Assembly: GCA_032622095.1 (NCBI GenBank)
Contig: CP136065.1
Span: 117,159,195-117,223,194 of the forward strand
DNA from: Siphonodentalium dalli
Taxonomy: Eukaryota > Mollusca > Scaphopoda > Gadilida > Siphonodentaliidae
Direction of reading: 5' to 3'
DNA length: 64,000 bases
Within the stretch, counting starts at the first letter, position 1. Every line of letters starts with the position of its first letter. The notes below the pieces were generated by a model. The model saw only the letters and a program-made list of their open reading frames with translations. It did no database searches and had not been told where the DNA came from. Made by a program: the position numbers and the translations under genes. Shown piece after piece: positions 53,332-64,000 of the stretch.

Positions 53332-54110
53332 CGCTCTTTAACATCACTTCTTCGGGGGGGGGGGGGGGGGACGCTCTTTAACAAAACGCTCCTCAAAATG
53401 TTATAGTACTTTTTTTCAATTATGAATATCTCCGTCGCTCTTAACATTCGCCGTTTCAATAAATTGTACAAGATCCACGAATAGTTTTAATGCAATCCGT
53501 GTATCGCTGATTACACGTGCGAAATCGCTTGCAAACGTCGAACTATGTCTTTGTGGTTTACAATTTTTTCCATGGATATTACCTTAATTGGGCGCTTTTG
53601 AAAATTAAAGAGCGTTTTGTGATTTAATTTTTTTTTGATATTATGCTTTAATTCACTTGATATAGGTGTCGTGGTAAAAAAAATTCTAGTTTTCTCTGTT
53701 TTTTTTTTTTATTCTTTTAGGCTTCAGACAACCCAAACAGGTTTGTTCTTGACTTCTGGGGGTTAGACATCTCTATTTAAAGAGCGTTTAGTGATTAAAA
53801 ATATAAAATTCGCATTATTTCATTGGATATATGAGAGTAACATGGTGGATTTTTAGTGGAATCTGATGAAATTAAGTACTAGTTATATCAAAACAGTATA
53901 AATGCCATTTTTGGGACAACTTCATATATTTAGAGAGCATTTTTGGGTAGAAAATACATGAAATTTTGTATAATTTTTACGTATTTGGAATTATATGATG
54001 CTATATATTGTCAAGCGTGACGAAAACTTTTATCGCAGTTTTCTTTTCCGTGATTATTAGCTGATATAATGATCACGCCAGGAGGCTTATTTAACTTATT
54101 TAGAGAACAT
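53332..54110. repeat. Diverged tandem series with 'TTTAAAGAGCGTTT', ~165-bp spacing
   Basis: AAAGAGCG occurs inverted at 53332 and 53372 (on either side of a G-run), then direct at 53607 and 53779, and decayed as 'tatttagagagcattttt' near 53928 and 'tatttagagaacattcat' near 54097. Spacings are 172, about 151 and about 170. Each is followed by similar AT-rich sequence (gtgattaaaaatataaaa...). Confidence 0.5.
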
Positions 54111-54381
54111 TCATCGATTAGGAAAATAGAAACTTCAAACATTGTTATTATACGATGCCACAGGATAACAAAAAGAGTTACACAATAAGTAACAAGAAAA
54201 CCATAGTCAGTAATTGTAACGCCACCAAGATCATATTATTAGCCATAAATATAAATTATAATATAATTATAATATAAACTAGCTTTCAAATTTCATGTGG
54301 GAAATTTGCATACTTCCATATATCAAGTTTTCCCGTTTCTCGTGTTATACATTACATTCTTCAAACTGTCTTCTTTATTAC

Positions 54382-55062
54382 ACTAGCTGATGGGCCCGAC
54401 TTCGTCCGGGCTGTTTCCCATCTGATTTCCGACGAAAGGCGCGATTTGACCTTGAATTGACTATTTTGAAAGTCAAGGTCAGGTCAGGGTCATGATTTGA
54501 CCCGTCCAAAACACCCCCCGGAGAAAAGTATCCCTAGGTATCAAATTTCGTCGAAATCCGTCCGTTTTACCTATATTGACAATTTTGAATGTCAAGGTCA
54601 GGTCGGAGTCATGATTTGACCCGTCCAAAAACACTCCCCCGACAAAAGTACCCATATGTATCAAATTTCGTCGAAATCCATCCGTTTTACCCGATTTGAC
54701 CTTTGATTTACCATATTGAAGGTCAAGGTCACACCGGGGTCACGATTTGACCCGTTCAAAACACTCCCGGACAAAAGTATCCCTAGGTATCAAATTTCGT
54801 CGAAATCCGTCCGTTTTACCCAAATTGACCTTGCATTGACTGTTTTAAAGGTCAAGGTCATGTCGGGGTCACGATTTTACCCGTCCAAAACACTCCCCGG
54901 ACAAAGGTATCCCTAGGTATCAAATTTCGTCGAAATCCGTCCGTTTTACCCGATTTGACCTTGAATTGATCATTTTGAAGGTCAGGTCACGATTTGTCCC
55001 GTCCAAAACACTTCCCGGACACAAGTAGCCCTAAGTATCAAATTACGTCGAAATCTATGAAA
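54382..55062 (+). repeat. 'ACTAGCTGA' repeat with a ~125-bp tandem array
   Basis: Begins actagctgatgggcccgact. Five units each contain 'gaaggtcaaggtca', 'atttgacccgtccaaaacac' and 'tcaaatttcgtcgaaatcc'; the last motif falls at about 54540, 54660, 54790, 54920 and 55038. Confidence 0.8.
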
Positions 55063-55955
55063 TCCATGAAATAGAACTGTGAAAATGCATAAATACAATT
55101 TTGGCTGCACCCCAAGGGGGGCAAAGGTTGTATTGCTTAATATGATAGTAAGATATGTTCTGATCAAAATCTCACTTGTTGGCCCTTGATTTAGGTGTCC
55201 GTTTTCCAAAAAAATAGAATTAATGACCCAAAATATTTGCGATTTTTGAGCTTATTTTATAGAACTCACAGTGCTGAACCATTTTAATACTCTTAAAATA
55301 TTTTTTTTAGTTATGGAGATTTCTGTACCAAAAAATGGTCGTTTTTCAGATTTCGGAGCCCCCATTTTCGGCCGTATTTTCAAAATAAGCTAAAAAGCAG
55401 ATTTTAGGATCAATTATTTGTTAAAATACATAATAATTTTGTGTTTTTTTTCACTAATTAAGTGGTTAACCTACTGGTTAGAGCACATAAATCAAATTTT
55501 TCATCCATTTATGTTAAAGAATGAGAAAAAATATGCCGATGAAATGTGCGTTCCATAAACATGGACATAGGGTCGCGTGACGAAATGCCACTTTTGAGGT
55601 CTTGTAACTCAGTAAATTTATCTCCATACATCTTGATATTTTCACAACATATTTAATATGTAAGCCTAACTATATTGTAAAGAAATTTTGGTTATTGCAT
55701 ATAAAATATTTTCGTTATGGCCTATGGCTTATTGAAATCCTCTTATTTTCGAAAATGTAATTTTTTGGGCATCTTTCTTGATTTTTTTGTTTATAAAAAT
55801 AAACAGGTGAGGATTAATTGGTAAAACTAGTTGAACTTTCAGCTGAAAACATGTTTTAATTCAAATGAATCCATTTTGTCGATTATACTAAGGTATGTTT
55901 ATGAATTTCACCCCTTTTTGTTATCAACGGAGCACAAATTTGGCAGTCAGTTTTA
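55063..55955. other. No recognised feature
   Basis: AT-rich, with no repeat or coding pattern seen. Confidence 0.4.
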
Positions 55956-57179
55956 GGGGTAGGCCAAATCACACAGTATACATATTGGAGACAAAGAGCT
56001 GAGGGTATGTGCACAAAGCAAGTGGCTATATCACCAGAGGTGAGGTGGATATGTATACCTGGAGTGACCCTATGTTCATTGTTGTGGTATTTATGTATAT
56101 CTTGAATGTCTATTTGGCCATGGGTGTGTATAAAAGGTATATAGTGTGGTGATCGTATGGCCAATGGTGAGGTGAACCGTGAATGGGTATACAGGGATTG
56201 ACTTATGTTCGTGAACATGGTGAATATGTATACAGGGAGTGATTATATGGTTATGGGTTGTGTACAGGATCATACCCTGTGTTCATGTATTGTAACTCGA
56301 GGCTGTATGGCCATTTGTGGTCTGTATGTGTATAACCAAGTATGGCTATATGGTCATGGGTCAGGTGTACGTGTATACGGCGGGTGACTATATTGTCATC
56401 TGTGTGGTGATTATGTATATATGGAGTTACTGTGTGGGAAATGGGTGGCTATCGCTTTCCTCCATTGTACATAAAGACCATCAAGATGGAGAACTCTGAC
56501 ATTACCTCTCTATTGATTAACATATCCTAGAGCTATTTTGGAAAGCGATAGACACCCAAGGTTTCACATGTACAACCCCAATATTACCTCACAGAAACAC
56601 CATAAAAATGACAATATAATATAGTCGCCCACTTTATACACGTACACCTGACCCATGACCATATATACAGCCATACTTGGTTATACCGTACACACAACAA
56701 ATGACCATACAGTCACGAGTCACCATGCATGCACACCAGGCATACTCCTATATTTGACATATGACCATATCGTCACTCTCTGTATACATATTCACTACAT
56801 TCAGGATAATAAATTCACTCCTTGTATATACCTATTCACCTCACCTTTGACCATATAGTCACTACCTGTATACAAATTCGGCACCTCCATAGTCATATAA
56901 CCACTCGATAAATACATATACAGCCCACCCATGACCATAGATTCAATCCAGGTATACATATACACATCGCCAATGGCCATTCAGCCCTTCCCAATATACC
57001 AATACCAGCACACACGATCACTCATACCTTCCATGCATATACACCTCACACATGACAATTCAGCAACTCACTGTATACTCATGCACGCCATCCATCATCA
57101 CACACATACTGCCTACACACCCACCAACGATAATCCATCCACGACATATATAACAATATAACCAATGTCAGAAATAGTA

Positions 57180-57645
57180 ACGCGCTCAAGATCATATATT
57201 ATAAACCCAAGAATGTATTGTAGAATATAAAATATATTGGTTTTGCGAATGGCCAACTCAGAATTCCGTTTAAAATAACAATAACAACCAGCACCTAATT
57301 AACGAACCGGTGGCCGACTCGACCGTCTCCGACCACAACCCCCAGTGGGCTGCAAAAAAATCTTTTATTTGTAATTGACATATAGTTTATCACAAACCAA
57401 AAATCAAAATTAATCAACGTTGATTAACGACAATAAACGAAATTGAAATCCCCAACTACACCTTTTTACCGGACTCTGCCTCCAGCTCGCAGTTTGACTT
57501 TTAATCATCCCAAAAATTCCCGTTCTATAAATAGAACTAGTTAAACACCCATTGATAATGTAAGCGCCCACGAGAAAAGAGAATCTCGCCACCAGTTATA
57601 CACGCGGCGCGCGTAAATATTCATCCCTCCCTTTACCAGAATGGC
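57180..57645. other. Unique-looking insert in the minisatellite
   Basis: A different base style from the flanks, with CG-containing ends (cgaaccggtggccgactcga; acacgcggcgcgcgtaaat). No gene or RNA family recognised. Confidence 0.35.
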
Positions 57646-57954
57646 AGGCCCTATATACCCACGCGCATAGCCACTGACCATCCAGCTTACTCCATGTATG
57701 TACACTTCAAACATGACCGTACAGTCATTCCATGCACACATATACACCTATATATTACCCATAACCATTAAATCGCTCCCGATTTATCCACACACCCCAT
57801 GACCATACAGACAGCACATGTCTACATATACACCCCACCTGTCATAATCCCGCCCATGACCTTACAGCCACTCTATGTATATACATGAACAACACACAGG
57901 TGGCCATATAGCTTCTCTAGTTATGTCCATATACCATATCAATGGACACTTGAG

Positions 57955-58938
57955 TCGGAATCACACCAACACAACTTTTTTGCATAATTCCATTTGCACC
58001 CCCCCCCCCCCCCCTTGTACCTCATGCTCAGGCCTAATTTCCTATATATTCATAAGCCATGCTTCTATGTTCCCAGTATGAGAACATTAAGATATTTTAA
58101 CCTGAAAATTGCCCAAAAAAACAAACAACTAGTGGTCTAATTCCAGACAAATGCACACAGCTACCGACAACAGACCAGGAAACACCGGGTCGACCATGGT
58201 TGTTCGGCCCGGTGTGAGAAAATTTGGAAAACTATACAAGAAAATCGCAAATCCTAGCATCTAGACTGGCCCCAACCGTTGTGACTGAAGCTTTCCTAGT
58301 GTTGGAAATTTCAAACCTCATGCTCCCCCTCAGGTTGGAAATTTTTTCAACTGATGACCATTTATGTCTACAAGTTTGACCAAATGTAGTAAAATATTGT
58401 TTTGCTAAACTAATTAAGAAGTTTCGTATTGGCCATGTGGATGGGGCAATGACACACCGGGTCGACCATGGTTCGGCCCGGTGTGCGAAAATTTTGAAAT
58501 CTGAACAAGAAAATCGCAAAATCCTAACATCTAGACTAGCCTCAAGTCTTCTTAGAGTTGGAAATTTCAAACCTGACACCCCCCCCCCCACTTAGGTTGG
58601 AAAATTTTCAACTGATGACAATTCCAATGACAATGTTGACCAATTGTATGACAATATTGTTTTCTTAAATTAACTAGAAGTTTTTGACTGGCCACGGGGG
58701 AGGGACCAGGACACAAGCTTTCCAAGTGTTGGAAATTTCCAACATGTCACCCCCTAAGGTTGGAAAATTTCCAACTGATGATCATTTCTGTCAAAAATTT
58801 TGACCAAAAATAGGAACATATGCAAATATTGGTCGAAAAACAATAAATTCCCCCAATAAATTGTTTTTACCTGAAATTAGGAATTTCCAACTATTGAAAA
58901 TATAGCTCTCTGCTGGGTGAGACACCCCCACACCCCTG
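57955..58938 (-). mobile_element. 'GTTGGAAATTT' hAT copy, inverted and truncated at one end
   Basis: The complement follows 4560-6617 closely: 'gggtgcaaatggaattatgc', 'ggcccggtgtgtcattgccc' and several 'gttggaaatttcc'. The family's right terminus is missing at 57955. The other end runs to about 58938 (cacccctg, inverted CAGGGGTGTGGGGG). Confidence 0.7.
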
Positions 58939-59115
58939 ACACCCACACTGGGTACACACAACCATACACCATACAGTCACTCCATGCATACCGTTTCACC
59001 TCACACATGATCACTCCTTGAATACCTAAACATCTTACCATGGACACCCCACTAATAACCATATAATCACTCCTTGTATGCCTATTCACCTCACCAATGA
59101 TCAAACAGTAACACC

Positions 59116-62100
59116 CTGGCTGTCATCTTGGCATCCACCCTGTACCCAGTTGATAAATTTTTATCATAATGGGCCAGAATAGCCACATATTATGTTTTAT
59201 GTCAGTTCCGTCGCAAAGTTCTGCCCATTTCCTTTCAATAATATGGCCAGAATCACAAAAGAAGTTCTCGGAAAAATTCCATACTGCATCTTTAGAGCAC
59301 AATCCCATTGTTGCAATCGTTACCTGATTTTTGGTAAAGCACACCGATTCCCAAGGCTGGCGAATGAATAGTTCAATGTTGTTAGGCACACTCAACTCAC
59401 AACAGACAAATCGCACGGTCGCTTCGAAGTAGCTTCAATTACCAGAGGCCACAGGGGCACGAACAGCGCTCTACTTCCCCCAAACACACTGCCATTATAC
59501 GCCGTTACTATTTATGCACCTCTAATATACTAAGCAGGCACATATATAGGGACGGGGTATAAGGGGAGTGCGGGTGGGGGGAGTACGTCCTCTTGTATAA
59601 TAACTGAAGCTACATTGAAACGACCGCGCGATTTGTTTGTTAAGAGTGGCGCGCCTCGAACAATGGGATATCACTGAAATATTAGTTTGCCAGCCTTCGG
59701 AATTGGGTGTGATTTACCAAAAAATACAATATATATATATATACATCAACAGGACGAACGGAGGGGATGTCAATAGTAACACATGCATTGGTTGAATTAT
59801 TTATTAACTAGTAGAATAATTACATTTATTATAATTATTCCACAAAACTAATCCAGTACCGAAAATATTCTCAGGTCCACTAATCCAACGATGAAACTAA
59901 ACGAATTAACATTTACATTTAGAACCACTAAATAGTGATATATCCAATAATCCAACAGAATCACCACTTCACTATATAGCGCTCCACATATCCGATATAA
60001 CTAACAACAGAACTTGCATCTGGATAATCTGGAGGAACCAATGGACTATTATGGTAGTAATTTCGAAACAGTTTCTTGAAAAGGCGACACGTTTGTCAGA
60101 TAATAATGATGTGCAGCATTACCTTTGGCAAAAAGTAGTTGGTTGTTGGTTACAGGTCCAAATTCCATGTCATCATTCTGGCAGACAGACTTCTTCGGAA
60201 TTCATGATCCACTTATACAATGTATATAATAATAGTAAGACACAATCATGCGACTTCCACATTTGACTTTCCAAACACATCTGCGAGTGACTTGGTTTGT
60301 GAAAACGCGTCACACGTTAATCCGTGTCGCTTCGGACATATTTATTCACATTCAACGGCGATCACTGCATGTGTAATCACGATGATTGGTGTGGCTAACG
60401 GGTCATTGTGTTCATCTCGGCCAGCGCACGGATTGTACGTCGTGTTCGACGCACGATCAATTGCGTATTTCGAGATAATCGCATTATGTGCGGTCAATTG
60501 TGCTCTAAGTCGGTCAGACCGTCTCCGACTCGATTTATTCTGGTAAAGAACTATTCTTGTGCTCTAACCATTACTTAAAATGAATTTGCTACTTTTTTCG
60601 GATAACGCAGAGATTAATGTTCGGGAAATGGTTGCCATCTTGAGAAAATGGTTTATAAATGCCGTAGTGTGACACAATTATGATAGACCAAAACAATAAT
60701 CACCTTTCATATCAAAGATAGTTACATTTCACTTGAACAAATGATCCAGACCTGAAAAGTGAATTTGCCGATATTTTTTGTCAAGTTTGTGAGAGAAAAC
60801 TCCAATATTTCTGGTAATGTCAGTGGTGACAATAGTAACAATAAACCATGGTGCATCAGACATGTTAGTATTCAATTATAGAATACAGAATAGCCAATTG
60901 TATACATCAACCACAACTTGTAAGCGATTGAAGGGCATGCTGAGGCAGTATATACCATTTCCCGTATTTTGACGGTCTTTTTGGCAGACAATTTGGGGCC
61001 AAAGTAAAACTTTTGGTTCCAATGAGTTGGAATATTCATAGGTAATGATATGCCTCACTTACATTACAAATTTCTGTTCATTTCTTGTAGAAATATGACT
61101 AGAATCCCAATTGTGATTTTTTGTGAAATTTAATACCCCATTCTGTAAAATCGAATTGTTGAGGGATCGGACGGGGCTAGGAGCCCAGTAATTGCATATT
61201 TTATTGCTCCAATGATCAGTTAATATATAAAATACAAAATAAAGTCTCATTTCTCAACCATTTCCAAACAAAATAAACTGATCTAGAAGATGTAAGTGAA
61301 AAAATGTCATATTTTCAACTTTCGGTGGCCATTTTGGCAGCCATTTTGGATTGGGAGTTTCAATTTTGCCCTATCGAAGTGTCATTGGGGCCTAGCTTCA
61401 TGAAAATATATACATTAGTATACATTTTACTAGAGTTTCCAGCTATAATTTGCATCAAACTGACGTAGGGTCTGGTCTATACGGCCACTTTTTGTTCTTG
61501 TTAACATTAAAAGTTGAAAGTCATAATAAAGAACAAAATGGGTGGGGTAAAGTTAAGTCCAACTGGGTTGCAAGGGTACTGCAATTAGCTCCCAGACTGT
61601 CATATTAAGGTGCAAGAAAGCACAAAAACCCAACAACTCCCGTCATATAAAATCATAAAATGCTCTTTATTTACAGCATTTGACTCCCAAAGTGCCACTT
61701 TAATGTCCTAAATGTTTGTTTATGTGTTTAAAATGTTTCATGAAACTCAATTGGCGGCAAAAACCATTTTGATTGACACACAGTCTTTTCCTATCTATGA
61801 TTTCCTATTTTGGCGGGAATATTGGCGGCCATCTTGGATTACGCCCCCTAGCGGCCAAACGAACACTTTTTGTCAAGGACAACAAGTCAAATTTTTTTCC
61901 TGGTGCTATAAGCTTTCCATAGACACCAAAAAACCTTTGCCCCCCCCCCCCCCCTGGGGTGCAGCGAAAGTCAATTTTCCATTGTCTATCTCATGGACTA
62001 TATGGAAAGCCGAAGGGGACATGCTAGTTGCTAATTGCTAGTTATACGACGCACGACTTGACGCGGTTTTTTAAGGTGTTTCAGGGTGTTTCAAACTAGG

Positions 62101-62490
62101 AGATAGAAGTATTCTGCGTTTCAAATGGTGATGAATTATAGTATTTTATTAAAATTGTATGGCATAAATTGTTATTAAAACCGTATATACTATAAAAAAA
62201 ATCGATGACTCGAAAATTAAGTGGGCCTTTAAAGTCAATACAAAGTCACAATTGCAGTTAGGTTCATCTCATACTCGTCTATTCAGCGATATTCTGCTAC
62301 GCAGGTTGTTATAGCCTCCAGTATTCATTAAGCGTTATAGACCCACTGTTATAATCCGTCTTTAGCTGGCGTTTTCTTGCCTCTGAGATTATTGAGATAT
62401 TACGTCACACGTAATGATATTAAATCGCATGGAAACAGCAATTGTGTGGGCTGCGTGGTGTGAATATGTAATGAGAAATAAAGTCATACG
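59116..62490. other. Largely unrecognised sequence
   Basis: Minus-strand frames 59123-59416 (AVWNFSENFFCDSGHIIERK) and 61059-61250 (GVLNFTKNHNWDSSHISTRN) are similar to one another, but to nothing I know. 'ggc(a/g)gccat(t/c)ttggatt' motifs occur at 61330 and 61824. A C-run lies at 61939-61953. No gene is claimed. Confidence 0.35.
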
Positions 62491-63247
62491 TAATGACATT
62501 AAACTCAAGAAAACCCGCGAAAACAAAACAAAATCACATTTAATGTTTTAAGTTATTTCCTTCATAAAAAGAATCTTCGTGATAATGAACCCTCTCAATA
62601 CTTTAGAATATAGAATTAACCTTAAAATAACAAAACCTTCGGAATAGAGAACCTTCGGAATAGCGAACCTTCGGAATAGCGAACATTCAGAGAACCTTCG
62701 GAATAGTGGACCTTCGGGATAGCGAACCTTCGGAATAGAGACATGCCCCCCCCCCCCAATATTCATATTATATGCCCAGAGTTCAAAGGTATGGGCCCAT
62801 AAATTTCTAAATTTGGCCCTTAAAATATTGAACCCCAAATTGGAGCCCGCGCAGAACAGAACATAAGTCAACTGTACATGTGTCATGTCCCAACGCAGGA
62901 GGGTCCATATATACCACAACATTCATATTATATGCCAAGAATTCAAAGGTATGGGCCCACGTAATGACATTAAATCTCAAGAAAACCCACGAGAACAAAA
63001 CAAAATCACATTTAATGTTTTAAGTTATTTCCTTCATAAAAAGAATCTTCGTGATAATGAACCCTCTTAATACTTTAGAATATAGAATTAACCTTAAAAT
63101 AACAAAAACCTTCGGAATAGAGAACCTTCGGAATAGCGAACCTTCGGAATAGTGAACCTTCGGAATAGCGAATATTCAGAATAGAGAACCTTCGGAATAG
63201 TGGACCTTCGGGATAGCGAACCTTCGGAATAGAGACATGTCCCCCAA
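62491..63247 (+). repeat. 471-bp tandem duplication containing a 'CCTTCGGAATAG' minisatellite
   Basis: 62491-62757 is repeated at 62962-63247 (taatgacattaaa ... tcacatttaatgttttaag ... gagacatg). Each copy carries six to nine units of 'ccttcggaatag(a/c)gaa'. The linker 'attcatattatatgcc(c/a)aga' plus 'ttcaaaggtatgggccca' is also present twice (62759, 62924). Confidence 0.88.
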
Positions 63248-63423
63248 TTACACCGGTGGCGTAAACACATGTGCTAATATGTGTCGGACTATCGTGACTC
63301 TATCGGTACGGTTTACTCAAGTACGAGAATACCTAATCACCCATAATGCATTCGCCCATTGGTCCACTCGTAAATAAAATTACCAAAACATCTTACACCT
63401 GTGGCGTAAATAATCAGCCTATT

Positions 63424-63967
63424 CATCCGAGTCACTGTCGTGGTCGACATCTTCGCTCCTAGAATTCAGATTAGCCATGTTGTTACAGTCGTGATATTTG
63501 CACAGAGCACTGAACGGAAGTGAGCACAGTGGTGTACTTGAGAACATTGACCTTGACAGCCACATTTAACAGATTCTAAGACACTCTTTGGAGCAGGAAG
63601 TTCAGTTGACCGTGTCGACGACGCGAAATTGTCGACATCCTTAGACTCCCAGCCGTGATCCAAATGTGATGGATGAGGTTTCTCATATGCTCTCCAAACC
63701 ATGCTGATGAAATTCGCCCGATAGATATGGAGTTGAAGTCACTTGAAGAGTACCCGGTGTTGGTGGCAACTTCTCTCCTTCGAGGTTTTTGAACCTGAAA
63801 AGTTCCCATATGAGGTCTTTGACAGATTTCTGTTTTGTCTTTGGTTCATATTCGCGGCAAACAAAACTCTCAATGGCAGATCGTGTTGCGTCCTCAACTT
63901 CTGCATAAGTACCAATATTCTTAAGTCCATCAATAATGTCAGAATCATCGGATTCATCGATGCACAT
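63424..63967 (-). pseudogene. C-terminal part of an uncharacterised, TE-like invertebrate protein family; frameshifted, runs off the window
   Basis: Read on the minus strand, the segments in order are: AVEDATRSAIESFVCREYEP-like sequence (EVEDATRSAIESFVCREYEP), VKDLIWELFRFKNLEGEKLP, PTPGTL; after a one-base shift near 63742, LQLHIYRANFISMVWRAYEK, HPSHLDHGWESKD, ELPAPKSVLESVKCGCQGQC; and after another shift near 63500, LCKYHDCNNMANLNSRSEDV, DHDSDSDE and a stop at about 63421. The pattern 'ESFVC...W.LF...E.LPPT...L..HI.RAN....VW.......HGW......PAP..VLE.VKCGC....C' ending in spaced Cys and an acidic tail is a family I recall from many invertebrate genomes without an assigned function. The two shifts indicate a pseudogene or sequence errors. 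The N-terminal part lies beyond position 64000. Confidence 0.6.
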
Positions 63968-64000
63968 GAACGAATGCGTCCACCTTCTCTTCGTTATGCT

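Larger units (their letters stand above)
55960..59115. repeat. Strand-switching minisatellite, units ~45 bp
   Basis: From 55960 to 56440 imperfect units read 'catgggtgaggtg(t/g)atatg' then 'tatacagggagtgactatat'. From 56635 to 57165, 57650 to 57950 and 58945 to 59115 the complementary version is read (atatagtcactccctgtata ... cacctcacccatgacc). The turning point is an 18-bp inverted pair, gggtggctatcgctttcc at 56443 and ggaaagcgatagacaccc at 56540. A hAT copy (57955-58938) and an unrelated stretch (57180-57645) interrupt the right arm. Short frames inside are repeat-derived. Confidence 0.7.

Noticed and set aside
56091-57161. His/Thr-rich open frames on both strands
   Set aside because: They derive from the 45-bp minisatellite and change frame with unit length.
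60220-60546. 108-codon open frame
   Set aside because: No recognisable domain, no splice or promoter context, and the composition is not distinct from its surroundings.

Overview
The window is AT-rich, intron-rich animal DNA, most likely from a mollusc (bivalve or gastropod). The grounds are one JNK-type MAP kinase gene with animal exon structure, repeat heads of the 'AGCTCACCTGAG...GGTGGAGCT' and 'AGCTCAACTT...AAGTTTGAGCT' kind common in molluscan genomes, a tRNA-headed SINE with an (AATC)n tail, and many non-autonomous DNA transposons. The taxon is an inference. No bacterial, organellar or viral gene organisation is seen. || GENE. Nine plus-strand exons between 3015 and 43286 encode all but roughly the first 40 residues of a c-Jun N-terminal kinase. 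They run from the codon just after the glycine-rich loop, through the VAIKK lysine, HRD, DFG and TPY activation loop, to a stop after a C-terminal NPCR. Exon lengths are 130, 59, 139, 166, 72, 311, 64, 66 and 62 bp. All splice sites are GT-AG and all phases join. Introns are 1.8 to 8.9 kb. The first exon or exons lie to the left of the window. || INTRONS AND FLANKS. These are full of mobile DNA. A decayed LINE (about 190-2560) is broken by a hAT fragment. At least seven hAT-type non-autonomous elements have 8-bp target duplications that can be read by eye: 4560-6617, 4855-5919, 12213-12731, 28862-29556, 31542-32426, 34683-36208 and 44543-45716. A Harbinger-type element lies at 36664-38089 inside a broken hAT, which is itself inside a third element at 36399-38967. 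Three TTAA-flanked piggyBac-like MITEs (23782-24009, 27844-28104, 47589-48033) share a palindrome of about 70 bp. A TA-flanked Tc1/mariner-like MITE is at 48216-48393, a SINE at 42299-42592, and an element with a 9-bp duplication at 13172-15008. || RIGHT THIRD. Beyond the JNK stop codon (43286) there is a probable 3' UTR, then mostly non-coding DNA. It holds tandem repeats at 52.2, 53.3-54.2, 54.4-55.1, 55.9-59.1 (a minisatellite that switches strand around a small palindrome) and 62.5-63.2 kb. At the right edge a minus-strand coding remnant with frameshifts (63424-63967) continues off the window. || No intact transposase or reverse transcriptase is present, so every mobile element here depends on enzymes made elsewhere. 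The only gene that looks functional is JNK.
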